Positions 9,096-17,474 are shown, counted from the stretch's first letter. The stretch: 64,000 nucleotides of DNA from Gemmatimonadota bacterium (GCA_022826565.1 JAJDUP010000003.1:62001-126000), one strand, 5' to 3'. Translations and numbers: made by a program. Notes: a model not told the origin generated them from the letters alone.

Positions 9096-9141
9096 AAGCC
9101 CCCGCAGGATCAGGGTCATTCCCTGGGTCCTGCGGGGGCTT
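9096..9141. terminator. Strong hairpin between convergent genes
   Basis: A 14-base perfect stem (9096-9109 with 9128-9141, core CCCCCGCAGGA/TCCTGCGGGGG) encloses a second pairing CAGGG/CCCTG around the loop TCATT. It stands between plus-strand genes ending at 8779/9034 and the minus-strand gene ending at 9230, so it probably terminates transcription in both directions. There is no long T tract, only TTCGCTTT. Confidence 0.7.
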
Positions 9142-9229
9142 CGCTTTGGGCGGAAGCACGAGGGCCGCGCTTGCCGCGGGCGTTCCGGGCGGTCATGCCT
9201 GGACCGGTGGTCGGCCGCGAGTTGGCCTG

Positions 9230-10975
9230 TCAGCCCGTCGCGCGCTCGTAGACCACATCCCCGTTGAACACGGTCATCTCGCAGGCCATGTCGCGGAGCG
9301 CGGGGGTCTCCACCTCGAGCGGATTCCGGTCCCACACGGCCAGGTCGGCGTACATTCCCGGCTCGATCGTCCCCACCCTGTCCTCCAGGAACATCTGATG
9401 GGCGACCCAGGTGGTGAAGGAGCGCAGGGCGGTCTCCGCATCCACGGATTCGTCGGTGCCGTAGGGCTGCTCGCCGTAGACGCCCAGCAGAGGCCGGCGG
9501 GCCACCGAGGCCCAGACGCCGTAGCGCGCCGGGAAGGGCGTGACGGAGAAGTCGGAGCCGCTCGCCCAGATCATGCCCCGCTCCTGGTATGACCGGAACG
9601 GATTGAGCCGCAGCGCCCGCTCGGGGCCGAAGTTGCCTGCGTAGGTGTCGCCGATCCACCAGGTGAAGGTGGGCGACGGCTCGGGGTAGCCGGCCTCCCA
9701 GTCGCGCTGCAGTTCGGCCATGATGTCGAGCGCGCGGCCGGTAGGGATGTTGGAGTGGATGATGCCGTGGCGGAGGCCGCGGGTGGGCGTCGCCTCGAGC
9801 GCCTCGACGAAGCTGTCCATCGTCCAGTCGATGGCGCGGTCGCCGATGGAGTGGATGCTGACGTGCAGTCCGGCGTCGTGATAGGCGCGGAAGCGGCGGC
9901 GCAGTTCGTCGGGGTCCATGGTGGGATAGCCGCGGTTGCCGGTGTCAATCCCCGTGTGATCGCGGTTCCAGTCTTCGTGGAGCCAGGCGGTGCGCGCGCC
10001 CCCGCTGCCGTCGATGTAGAGCTTGACGCCGCCCGAGATGAGATGGTCGTCGCCGGTCGACTCGTAGGGCCGCGTGAAGGCGGCGAGCTCTTCCGCCCAG
10101 GCCTGGACTTCATCGAGGGTTCCGTCGCGGGCGCGCCACAGCGCGAAGATCCTCACACTCAAATCCCCTGCTTCCTGCACATCCTGGTAGGCCTCCCATG
10201 TGCGCTGGCCGATGCCTGGATCCTTACCGCCGGTCATGCACTCCGCGTTGAAGGCGTCGGCGAGGGCGTGTATGCCGGCCCGCTGCTCATCGGGTCCGAG
10301 GCCCGGGATCAGCCGCGACACCAGCCCCTGGGCCGACTCCTTGAGGACGCCGGTGGGCTGGCCGTCGGCGTCGCGGTCGATGGTGCCGCCGGGCGGGTCG
10401 GGGGTGTCGACGGTGATGCCGGCCATTTCGAGCGCGAGGGAGTTGGCCACGCCGTAGTGGCCCATCGTGTGGGAGAGCCAGACGGGCCGGTCGGCGACGA
10501 CGGCGTCGAGATCGGAGGCCAGGATGTAGCGGAGTTCGGCCAGCTTGCCCTCGTCCCATCCCCTGCCCCGCACCCACTCGCCGTCGCCCAGGCGGCGGGC
10601 CTGTTCGGCTACTGCGGCCTGCACGTCTGCGATGCTCTCGACGTTGGGGTAGCTGAGGTCGAGGGTGTAGAGCATGCTGACGCCGCCGCTGGCGAAGTGG
10701 ACGTGCGCGTCCATGAGGCCGGGGGTGACGGCGCGGCCGGCGAGGTCGACGCGGCGGGTTGCGGGACCGGCGAGGGCGTCGATCTCGGCGGCGGTGCCGA
10801 CGGCGAGGATGCGCTGGCCGCGGATGGCGACCGCTTCGGCGACGCGGCTGTCGGCGTCGAGGGTGATGACGGGGCCGCCAGTGAGGATGAGATCGGCGGG
10901 GGCGTCGGGGGCGGGGACGCCGCAGGCCAGGGTGGCGGCAAGGAGGAGGTGGAGGACTGCAGTGAATCGTATCAT
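9230..10975 (-). CDS. Secreted amidohydrolase, YtcJ-like (amidohydrolase 3)
   Basis: A 581-residue metal-dependent hydrolase. A lipoprotein-like signal ends at TLACG; the domain then opens with ADLILTGGPVITLD, the usual small beta-sandwich of composite amidohydrolases. The metal motif HxH is intact in TPGLMDAHVHF, and later His residues are in SIHSIGDRAIDW and GLRHGIIHS. DEGKLAELRYI and SDFSVTPFPARYGVWASVARR place it with the YtcJ branch (amidohydrolase 3, many annotated as hydrolases of N-substituted formamides or similar). The real substrate is unknown. It is monocistronic, divergent from the quinoprotein gene at 11124. Confidence 0.87.
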   Translation of the reverse strand: MIRFTAVLHLLLAATLACGVPAPDAPADLILTGGPVITLDADSRVAEAVAIRGQRILAVGTAAEIDALAGPATRRVDLAGRAVTPGLMDAHVHFASGGVSMLYTLDLSYPNVESIADVQAAVAEQARRLGDGEWVRGRGWDEGKLAELRYILASDLDAVVADRPVWLSHTMGHYGVANSLALEMAGITVDTPDPPGGTIDRDADGQPTGVLKESAQGLVSRLIPGLGPDEQRAGIHALADAFNAECMTGGKDPGIGQRTWEAYQDVQEAGDLSVRIFALWRARDGTLDEVQAWAEELAAFTRPYESTGDDHLISGGVKLYIDGSGGARTAWLHEDWNRDHTGIDTGNRGYPTMDPDELRRRFRAYHDAGLHVSIHSIGDRAIDWTMDSFVEALEATPTRGLRHGIIHSNIPTGRALDIMAELQRDWEAGYPEPSPTFTWWIGDTYAGNFGPERALRLNPFRSYQERGMIWASGSDFSVTPFPARYGVWASVARRPLLGVYGEQPYGTDESVDAETALRSFTTWVAHQMFLEDRVGTIEPGMYADLAVWDRNPLEVETPALRDMACEMTVFNGDVVYERATG

Positions 10976-11016
10976 GCGTCTGCCGGGGAAAGTGTGGCGT
11001 TCCGGTCCAGGGGTGT

Positions 11017-11028
11017 ACCTTGCAAGGT
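11017..11028. promoter_or_regulatory. Perfect 12-bp palindrome in a divergent promoter region
   Basis: ACCTTGCAAGGT is self-complementary and lies in the 148-base gap between the divergent genes starting at 10975 and 11124. It could be an operator; no flanking promoter is convincing on either strand. Confidence 0.3.
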
Positions 11029-11123
11029 TGCGCGGCGCGCAGGGTTGCGAGCAAGGCCGGGGTTAGCCCCTCACCTGTCGCGACTCGGACTTACGCGACT
11101 CCACTCAGCACAGGTGCTTTCCC

Positions 11124-12989
11124 ATGCAAGCTTCCACAAGGTCCGCAAGGTTCGCCTTGATCGCCCTGGCCGCGTCGGTTTCGTACGCTCCCTCAAATGC
11201 GCAGGAACGCGAGCGGAGGAGCGGCGAAGCCGAAGCCGCGCTCTTCGCGGAAGCCTGCGCGACCTGCCACACCGCCGCTGGTGAGGACCGCACGCCCGGC
11301 GTCATGATGCTCAGGGCGCTGTCGCCCCGCGCGATCGTGGCTTCGCTGGAAGACGGGGTGATGCAGGCCGAGGGCGCCGATCTCACGCCGGAGCAGCGCG
11401 TCCGTCTGGCCGAATACCTGACCGGGCGCGCCTTCACACGCGAGATCCTGCCCGAATCGGCGTTCTGCGCGGATCGGGGGTGGTCGGCCCTGGACCTGGG
11501 CGCGGTGTCGTCGATGGGATGGGGCGGCAACCTCGAGGCCACCGGGTTCCAGGCGGCGGAGATGGCGGGTTTGAGCGCCGACGACGTGCCGAACCTCGAG
11601 CTCAAGTGGGCCTTCGCCTTCCCGGACGCGGCGGAGGTGCGCACCAAGCCCACCGTGATCGGCGACGCCGTGCTCGTGGGCGGGCCATTCGGCGAGGTGC
11701 TCGCCCTCGACGCCGCCACCGGGTGCGTGCGCTGGAGCTTCGAGGCCGACGCGGCCGTGCGGGGGGCGGTGGTGGCGGGGGAGGGTCCGGAGGGGCGGCC
11801 CACGGCCTACTTCGTCGACTTTCGCACCAATGCCTACGCGCTCGACGCGGCCACCGGCGACCTGCTCTGGAAGTACCACGTGGGTTGGCACTCCACCTCC
11901 AACACCACGGGGAGTCCCGCGCTCCACGACGGCCGCCTCTTCGTCCCCATCTCGTCGTGGGAGGTCGTCGTCTCGGGCGACCCCGCCTACGAATGTTGCA
12001 CCGCCTCGGGAGCCGTCGCCGCCCTGGACGCGGTGACCGGCGATGTCCTCTGGTACCACCGCGTCATCCCCGGCTATCCGGCAGAAGCAGGCACCAGCGA
12101 GGCCGGCACCCAGCTGTGGGCTCCCTCGGGCGCGCCCGTCTGGTCGAGCCCCACCATCGACGCGGCACGCGGGCTCGTCTACGCCGGCACCGGCGAGAAC
12201 TACACCCGTCCCACCACCGACAACAGCGACGCGATCATCGCGATCGACATCGAGACCGGCGAGCTGGTCTGGTCCTTCCAGGCCACCCCCGAAGACGCCT
12301 TCACCATGGCCTGCACCTCCGCCACGGCGCGCCAGAACTGCCCCGATCCCCCCGGTCCCGACCTCGACTTCGGGATGGCGCCGATGCTCGTCACCCGTCC
12401 CGACGGCAAGGAGATCCTGGTGGCCGGCCAGAAGTCCGGCGTGGTATGGGCGCTCGACCCGGACGACGGCGGCGCCCTGCTGTGGTCCACCCGCGTCGGC
12501 AAGGGCAGCGCCCTCGGCGGCATCCACTGGGGGATGGCGAGCGACGGCCGGTACGCCTACGCACCGGTGGCGGACCGGGACGCCGTAATCGTGGACGTGA
12601 ACCCCGACGACGAGCCGTCGCCCGGGATGTACGCCCTCGACCTCATGACCGGCGAAGTCGTGTGGAGTGTCCCCGCGGCGACGGACACCTGCGAGGGGAA
12701 GCGGGGCTGCTACGCCGCCCTCTCGTCCGCGCCCACGGCTATTCCGGGTGTGGTGTTCTCCGGCGGTCTCGATGGACACATCCGGGCCTACGCGGCTGGC
12801 GGCGGTCGGATCCTCTGGGACTTCGACACGACCGAGGTCACTGAAACCTCCAACGGGGTCCCCGGCAGGGGCGGTTCGATCGACGGCCCGGGCCCGGTCA
12901 TCGCCGGCGGCATGCTCTTCACCAACAGCGGCTACTCGACCTTCGGCCAGATGCCGGGGAATCTGCTGCTGGCCTTCGGGGTCCGGTGA
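11124..12989 (+). CDS. PVA-dehydrogenase-like quinohaemoprotein (cytochrome c + PQQ propeller)
   Basis: A 621-residue periplasmic protein. After a Sec signal (cleavage near SNAQ) comes an N-terminal haem c domain with CATCH at residues 45-49, then an eight-bladed PQQ-type propeller from about 150 to the end. The blade motif (ALDAATGCVRWSFEA, YALDAATGDLLWKY, AIDIETGELVWSF) repeats throughout, and the vicinal cysteines of YECCTASGAVAALDA match the polyvinyl-alcohol-dehydrogenase branch. This order, haem first then PQQ, is that of PVADH. It probably oxidises an alcohol and passes electrons to its own haem. The substrate need not be PVA. It starts the plus-strand cluster 11124-15617. Confidence 0.85.
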   Translation: MQASTRSARFALIALAASVSYAPSNAQERERRSGEAEAALFAEACATCHTAAGEDRTPGVMMLRALSPRAIVASLEDGVMQAEGADLTPEQRVRLAEYLTGRAFTREILPESAFCADRGWSALDLGAVSSMGWGGNLEATGFQAAEMAGLSADDVPNLELKWAFAFPDAAEVRTKPTVIGDAVLVGGPFGEVLALDAATGCVRWSFEADAAVRGAVVAGEGPEGRPTAYFVDFRTNAYALDAATGDLLWKYHVGWHSTSNTTGSPALHDGRLFVPISSWEVVVSGDPAYECCTASGAVAALDAVTGDVLWYHRVIPGYPAEAGTSEAGTQLWAPSGAPVWSSPTIDAARGLVYAGTGENYTRPTTDNSDAIIAIDIETGELVWSFQATPEDAFTMACTSATARQNCPDPPGPDLDFGMAPMLVTRPDGKEILVAGQKSGVVWALDPDDGGALLWSTRVGKGSALGGIHWGMASDGRYAYAPVADRDAVIVDVNPDDEPSPGMYALDLMTGEVVWSVPAATDTCEGKRGCYAALSSAPTAIPGVVFSGGLDGHIRAYAAGGGRILWDFDTTEVTETSNGVPGRGGSIDGPGPVIAGGMLFTNSGYSTFGQMPGNLLLAFGVR

Positions 12990-13107
12990 CTGGCCCCGTC
13001 CCCGCGGCGCACGAGCCGGTGGAACGGCGTTTTCCACTGGCCCGCCCGGGCCCCATTCCGCACATTGTGACCGGAGACCGGCACGAGCGCGCAACCGAAA
13101 GACCGGC

Positions 13108-13950
13108 ATGACTCGACCCCCAACCCTGATCCTCCCGCTCCTTGCGGCACTCATCGCCCCGGCCGCGGCCTGCGCCCAGGACGACGGCATCCCCCGCACC
13201 GCCTCCGGCAGGCCCGACATGAACGGGCTCTGGCAGGCACTCGGCAACGCCCACTGGGACATCGAGCCGCACGCAGCCCGTCCCGCCCTGGCCATGCAGC
13301 CCGGCCCGGTCGTTCCCGTGCCGGCGAACGAAGTCCTCGCGCTCGGCGCCGTCGGATCGGTTCCGTCCGGCTATGGCGTCGTCGAGGGCGGCGAGATCCC
13401 CTACCTCCCCGAAGCCCTCGCGCTGCGCGACGAGAACCGCGAGCTGTGGCTCGAGCGCGACCCCGAGATCAAGTGCTACCTGCCGGGCGTCCCGCGGGCC
13501 ACCTACATGCCCTTCCCCTTCCAGATCTTCCAGAGCGAGACCAAGGTCTTCATGGCCTACGAGTACGCCAGCGCCATGCGCGAGGTCTACCTGGAGGACC
13601 CGGGGCCGCCCCAGGTCGACTCGTGGATGGGCCAGTCGGTCGGCCGCTGGGAGGACGACACCTTCGTGGTCGAGGCCAACGGCTTCCACGGCCAGGCCTG
13701 GCTCGACCGCGCGGGGAACCATCACAGCGCCGGGCTGACGGTCACCGAGCGATACACGATGATCGGGCCCGACCACATCATGTACGAGGCCGAGCTCGAG
13801 GATCCCGCGACGTATTCGCGCCCCTGGACCATCCGCATGCCGCTTTATCGCAACATCGATCCGAACGCACGCCTCGGACAGTTCAAGTGCGTCGAATTCG
13901 TAGAGGAGTTGATGTATGGACATCTTCGCAAGAACCCGATCCGGCGCTAG
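13108..13950 (+). CDS. Secreted protein of unknown function, first of two homologues
   Basis: A 280-residue exported protein with a Sec signal (LLAALIAPAAACAQ). It opens with RTASGRPDMNGLWQ and carries SVGRWEDDTFVVEANGF, VTERYTMIGPDHIMYEAELEDP and YSRPWTIRMPL. These same blocks recur in the next gene (GRWEGDTLVVET, VVERFTRADENTINYEFTVEDP, WSRPWSGEVPF), so the two are homologous. The family is common near DUF6152 genes in Acidobacteriota and related groups but I know of no tested function. The start is ATG at 13108, 118 bases after the quinoprotein. It ends overlapping the next gene by 35 bases. Confidence 0.75.
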   Translation: MTRPPTLILPLLAALIAPAAACAQDDGIPRTASGRPDMNGLWQALGNAHWDIEPHAARPALAMQPGPVVPVPANEVLALGAVGSVPSGYGVVEGGEIPYLPEALALRDENRELWLERDPEIKCYLPGVPRATYMPFPFQIFQSETKVFMAYEYASAMREVYLEDPGPPQVDSWMGQSVGRWEDDTFVVEANGFHGQAWLDRAGNHHSAGLTVTERYTMIGPDHIMYEAELEDPATYSRPWTIRMPLYRNIDPNARLGQFKCVEFVEELMYGHLRKNPIRR

Positions 13951-15094
13951 ACCGGTGAGGCCCCATCCCGCCGCGCCTGCGGGATGCACGGCCCGTAGCG
14001 GGCACCTGGCCACCGCATCGGCGCTGGCCCGCGGCCCCGCGCACGCCGCACGCATGGCCGCCCTGCTCGCCGTCGCAGCCCTCGCGGCCGTCCCGCTCGC
14101 CCACCCGGCCGCCGCCCAGGAGCTGGAACGCGAGACACGCGACTGGGTCGTCCCCCGCACCCCCGCCGGCCACCCCGACCTGCAGGGCAATTGGACGAAT
14201 GCGACGGTGACGCCCATCCAGCGCCCGGAAGGACAGGGCCCGGTCCACTCCTGGGAAGAGGTGGCGGGGATCGAAGGGTACCTGGAGGAGGCCAAGGTCG
14301 ACGACTACGCCGACAGCGACCCCGACCGAGAGGCTCCGCCCGTCGGCGGCGTCTTCACCGGCAACCCCCTCTTCGATGCCGCCTCGGGGGGCACGGGCGG
14401 GTACAACGCCTTCTACATCGACGCCGGCGAGCGCGTGGCGATTTTCAACGGCGAGCCCAGGACATCGCTGGTGGTGGATCCGCCGAACGGCCGGGTGCCG
14501 GATCTGAGCGACCAGGGCCGGGAGCGCCTCGCGGAACGGAGGAGCTTTCGCAGACAGTTCGGCGCCTACGACAACCCCGAGAACCGGCCGCTCGCCGAGC
14601 GCTGCATCATGTCGTTCGGGTCGAACGGGGGCCCGCCGATGCTGCCGAACTACTTCTACAACAACAACTACACGATCGTGCAGACGCCCGACCACATCAT
14701 GATCATGACCGAGATGGTCCACGATGTGCGGATCATCCGGATGGGCGAGCCGAAGCGGCTGCCGCCGCACATCCGTCCGTGGATGGGCGACTCATGGGGC
14801 CGCTGGGAGGGCGACACCCTTGTCGTCGAGACCACCAACCTTCATCCCGACCAGACGCTGCAGGGCATACCTCCGTCCGAGGACATGAAGGTCGTCGAGC
14901 GGTTCACGCGGGCCGACGAAAACACGATCAACTACGAGTTCACCGTCGAGGATCCGCGCATGTGGTCCCGGCCGTGGAGCGGCGAGGTGCCCTTCACGAC
15001 ACTTGACGGACTTGTTTACGAATACGCGTGCCACGAAGGCAACTACGCGCTCGAAAACGTGCTGCGCGGCGCTCGTGCACAGGAACGGAGGTAA
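13916..15094 (+). CDS. Secreted protein of unknown function, second homologue
   Basis: A 392-residue homologue of the preceding protein, with the shared blocks GRWEGDTLVVETTNLHPDQT, VERFTRADENTINYEFTVEDP and CHEGNYALENVLRG at its end. I chose ATG at 13916 because GAGGAG sits 7 bases upstream and the overlap with the previous gene suggests coupling. This leaves an unusual 46-residue Arg/Ala-rich lead before the hydrophobic signal (MAALLAVAALAAVPLA, cleavage near AAAQ). A start at ATG 14054 would give a normal signal peptide but has no clear ribosome site. It is followed 4 bases later by the DUF6152-like gene. Confidence 0.75.
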   Translation: MDIFARTRSGARPVRPHPAAPAGCTARSGHLATASALARGPAHAARMAALLAVAALAAVPLAHPAAAQELERETRDWVVPRTPAGHPDLQGNWTNATVTPIQRPEGQGPVHSWEEVAGIEGYLEEAKVDDYADSDPDREAPPVGGVFTGNPLFDAASGGTGGYNAFYIDAGERVAIFNGEPRTSLVVDPPNGRVPDLSDQGRERLAERRSFRRQFGAYDNPENRPLAERCIMSFGSNGGPPMLPNYFYNNNYTIVQTPDHIMIMTEMVHDVRIIRMGEPKRLPPHIRPWMGDSWGRWEGDTLVVETTNLHPDQTLQGIPPSEDMKVVERFTRADENTINYEFTVEDPRMWSRPWSGEVPFTTLDGLVYEYACHEGNYALENVLRGARAQERR

Positions 15095-15098
15095 GGGA

Positions 15099-15146
15099 AT
15101 GCACAAGTTTATAAAGATGTACAAGACCGTTGCACAACTTGTGCAT
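15099..15146 (+). promoter_or_regulatory. 11-bp inverted repeat including a start codon
   Basis: ATGCACAAGTT (15099-15109) and AACTTGTGCAT (15136-15146) are perfect inverted copies 26 bases apart; the first contains the ATG of the DUF6152-like gene. The stretch is much richer in A+T than its surroundings. It could fold in the mRNA and mask the start, or be an operator. Confidence 0.4.
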
Positions 15147-15617
15147 GCGCCGCGATCCGCCCGGGCGCGGACGCTGGCAGCGATCCTCGGACTTGTGGTG
15201 GGCGCCGGTGCTTTGGTGATCGCCGCGCCGCTCGTGGCCCACCACGCCTTCGGCGCGGAGTTCGACCGGAACGCCCCGATCAAGCTGCAGGGCAGCATCG
15301 TCAGGCTGGAATGGGTCAACCCCCACACCTGGATCCACCTCGAGATCGAGAACGACGACGGCACCACCGAGGTCTGGGCCGTCGAGGGCGGGACGCCCAA
15401 CGTCCTGCTGCGGCGCGGGCTGCGCCGGGACTGCCTGCAGCCCGGCACCGAGATCATCGTGGACGGCTACCAGGCCAAGGACCACTCGCTGAAGCGCGCC
15501 AACGGGCGCGACGTGACCTTCACCGACGGGAGCAAGATCTTCCTGGGGTCCTCAGGGACGGGCGCACCGTACGAGGAGGATCTGCTGAGGGCGCGACGTG
15601 AGCGGGGGCGTTGTTAG
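15099..15617 (+). CDS. DUF6152-like exported protein
   Basis: A 172-residue protein with an N-terminal membrane segment (AAILGLVVGAGALVIAAPLV) followed by AHHAFGAEFDRNAPIKLQG and IVRLEWVNPHTWIHLEIEN, which I recognise as the DUF6152 pattern; it is a small OB-like beta domain of unknown role. The His-rich HHAF and NPHTW blocks would suit metal binding, but that is inference. The start is ATG at 15099 with GGAGGTAAGGGA just upstream, 4 bases after the previous stop. The start codon lies inside one arm of an 11-bp inverted repeat (15099-15146), which could control initiation. Confidence 0.8.
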   Translation: MHKFIKMYKTVAQLVHAPRSARARTLAAILGLVVGAGALVIAAPLVAHHAFGAEFDRNAPIKLQGSIVRLEWVNPHTWIHLEIENDDGTTEVWAVEGGTPNVLLRRGLRRDCLQPGTEIIVDGYQAKDHSLKRANGRDVTFTDGSKIFLGSSGTGAPYEEDLLRARRERGRC

Positions 15618-15628
15618 GCCGGATGTTC

Positions 15629-15808
15629 TCAAGACCACGGCAGCAACCGCCAAACGGCGATTTCCCTGGCCAGCGTGGTCTTGCCGCACCGCCGCGGCCC
15701 AGTCAGCACTGCGACCGAGTGGTCCGAGAGCGCTTGGCGCACGTGATCGATGGGTGTCGGTGGGTCGACGAGCACGCGGAACAGTAAACGGGAAAATCCG
15801 CAAGTCAT
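15629..15808 (-). pseudogene. Remnant of a DUF4143-type ATPase (N terminus only)
   Basis: A 59-codon stretch carrying HSVAVLTGPRRCGKTTLAREI, a Walker A P-loop in the context typical of the AAA+ ATPases with a DUF4143 tail. Such proteins have about 400 residues, as the intact one at 58716 does. Here the frame ends about 15 residues past the P-loop, and nothing downstream continues the domain, so this is a broken copy. It lies between convergent clusters. An inverted repeat AATCCGCAA-5-TTGCGGATT (15795-15817) covers its first codons. Confidence 0.55.
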
Positions 15809-15817
15809 TTGCGGATT
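15795..15817. promoter_or_regulatory. 9-bp inverted repeat at the start of the ATPase remnant
   Basis: AATCCGCAA and TTGCGGATT flank the loop GTCAT. It could be a leftover operator of the broken ATPase gene or a hairpin terminator between the convergent genes. Confidence 0.3.
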
Positions 15818-15930
15818 CTCACGAAACAATCCATCCACACCTGTCCCTTGGGACACCCGCCGGCCCCCTCCGCAGCCCCTCAGCGCTCTTCCACTAGGCG
15901 CCGGACAAGCGCAGTCCGTCAGCGAGACGC

Positions 15931-16413
15931 CTACGAAAACCCGATCCAGCGCCCCGCGGCCGCCACCGTAAACCACAGCGCCAGTGAGACGGCCCCGACA
16001 AGGCGGCCTTTCGCGTGGGGGCCCGCCAGTTCGTCGGCAAGCTCCCGCCGGGCAACGCGCTCCCGCACCCCGAAGGTGAAGGCCAGCGCCACCGGAAGCG
16101 TACACATCTTCACCCAGAACGAGGTGTTGTAGTAGGCCTTGATCGCTTCGGAGAGGAAGAGCGGCACGCCGGTCGCCACCATCAGCACCAGGCTCCCGAT
16201 CAGCCACGGCCTGGCGTAACGGGCGATTCGCGCGACCGGCTGATTGGTGAGGCCGGCGCCGAGCAGCCTCAGGTCGACCACGAGCAGCGCGCCGCCCAGA
16301 ACGCAGAGTCCGATCAGGTGTACCGCTTCGAGGATCGGGAACGCCCAGACCGACTGGGCGACGGCCTGGCCGATCGACGTCGCTTCGCACCAGCGGAAGA
16401 AGGGCTCGAGCAT
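15931..16413 (-). CDS. DUF6644-like membrane protein, copy 2
   Basis: A 160-residue protein with about four membrane helices. Its opening (FFRWCEATSIGQAVAQSVWAF then PILEAVHLIGLCVLGGALLVVDLRLLG) is closely similar to the neighbouring gene at 16420, so the two arose by duplication. The conserved His in the EAVHLIGL/ESAHVLTL helix and a second polar position could bind haem or quinone, but this is a guess. I recall such proteins as DUF6644. It follows the other copy by 6 bases, with AGAGGA before the ATG. Together with the cytochrome-like lipoprotein it forms a three-gene minus-strand module. Confidence 0.7.
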   Translation of the reverse strand: MLEPFFRWCEATSIGQAVAQSVWAFPILEAVHLIGLCVLGGALLVVDLRLLGAGLTNQPVARIARYARPWLIGSLVLMVATGVPLFLSEAIKAYYNTSFWVKMCTLPVALAFTFGVRERVARRELADELAGPHAKGRLVGAVSLALWFTVAAAGRWIGFS

Positions 16414-16419
16414 GGTCCT

Positions 16420-16986
16420 CTACTCCGCTCCCCCCACCGCGACGGCGCACCCCGCCATCCAGTTCACCCAGGCGGGCTGGGGCTGGATGTCGCAGTCGAA
16501 CCAGTTGTAGGCGATGAGGCGTCCGGTGATCACCACCAGTGCCCATGCGGTGAGGGACACGGCTCCGGCGATCCGGGCCGCGCGGGGGGGCCTGGCGTCC
16601 CAGTCCCAGACTCCGGCGCTGCGGTGTGCGCCGCGGTGGAAGATCCAGGCGTTCACTCCTGCAAGGATGAGCACGAGCACCTTCACGCGGAAGAAGACGT
16701 TGTGGTAGTAGCGCAGGGGCTGCGAGTAGAAGAGGAGGAGGCCCGTCGCCGTCATGATGACGAAGCCGATGCGCGTCCAGGGAAGCAGGCGTCCGGTAAA
16801 GGCCGTGACGGGCACCTTGCGGAAGGCGATGCCGAGGAGGCGCAGGTCCATCATCGCGGTGGTGCCGACGAAGAGGCCCAGGGTGAGGACGTGCGCTGAT
16901 TCGACGAAGGGCCAGGCATAGAGCGATTCCAGGAGCGCGACGCTCCAGGGGGTCTCGCCGAGCCAGACCAGGAAGCGCTCGATCAC
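16420..16986 (-). CDS. DUF6644-like membrane protein, copy 1
   Basis: A 188-residue membrane protein of about four helices, homologous to the product of 15931-16413 (shared pattern E-S/A-xH-V/L then MDLRLLG). The loop WNFD/NWFDCDIQPQPAWVNW near the C terminus is extra compared with its sister. The start is GTG at 16986 in a GTGA overlap with the stop of the cytochrome-like gene, so the three genes are translationally coupled. Possible role: membrane anchor or quinone/haem subunit for the cytochrome encoded upstream. No published function is known to me. Confidence 0.7.
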   Translation of the reverse strand: MIERFLVWLGETPWSVALLESLYAWPFVESAHVLTLGLFVGTTAMMDLRLLGIAFRKVPVTAFTGRLLPWTRIGFVIMTATGLLLFYSQPLRYYHNVFFRVKVLVLILAGVNAWIFHRGAHRSAGVWDWDARPPRAARIAGAVSLTAWALVVITGRLIAYNWFDCDIQPQPAWVNWMAGCAVAVGGAE

Positions 16987-17474
16987 GGGGTGTCCGTGCC
17001 CGGATCGTAGTTGGGCCGCAGGGTCTCGGTGGCGTAGACCGCGTGGCATCCGGTGCACACGAGGTAGATGTCGCCGCCGACTTCGAAAACGGCGTCGGGA
17101 TCGCGTGCCTGGGCAGCCTCGGCGGCGCTTCGTCCCACGTCGATCATCGCGCGGGACATGGCCACCCAGTGATCCTGCCCCTGGGCGCGCTCCTCCAGCA
17201 GCAGGAGATTGCCGGACTCGGCGAGCACGAAGGCCGCGTTTTCGACGGCCGCCCACTCCTCCGAGGTCCCGGGCCTGATCTCGTAGGTGCCGTCCATGTC
17301 CATGATCACCCCCACCGCATCCCAGTATACCTCGGCTGCCGGTTCGATGACCGACAGCATGAGCTGCTTCGAGTCGGCTACGACGGCGAAGGGTGGTGGC
17401 TCCGGGTCGTCGGCGCAGGCCGCCAGGGCCAGGACGAGGATCGATAGGGTCGAAATCAGGCGGGTCCGTTTCAT
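16983..17474 (-). CDS. Cytochrome c-like lipoprotein
   Basis: A 163-residue lipoprotein (signal LISTLSILVLALAAC with lipobox). Near the C terminus YLVCTGCHAVYATET supplies one CxxCH haem c motif; the rest resembles the four-helix cytochrome c' or c-556-like layout, in which the haem motif is C-terminal, as here. The Met or other sixth ligand cannot be assigned. The start is ATG at 17474, 146 bases from the divergent quinoprotein fusion gene. It leads the module with the two DUF6644-like proteins, suggesting an electron-transfer complex in the periplasm. Confidence 0.72.
   Translation of the reverse strand: MKRTRLISTLSILVLALAACADDPEPPPFAVVADSKQLMLSVIEPAAEVYWDAVGVIMDMDGTYEIRPGTSEEWAAVENAAFVLAESGNLLLLEERAQGQDHWVAMSRAMIDVGRSAAEAAQARDPDAVFEVGGDIYLVCTGCHAVYATETLRPNYDPGTDTP

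Noticed and set aside
11193..13295. Minus-strand open frame of 700 codons
   Set aside because: Antisense to the quinohaemoprotein with its CxxCH and propeller motifs; shadow.
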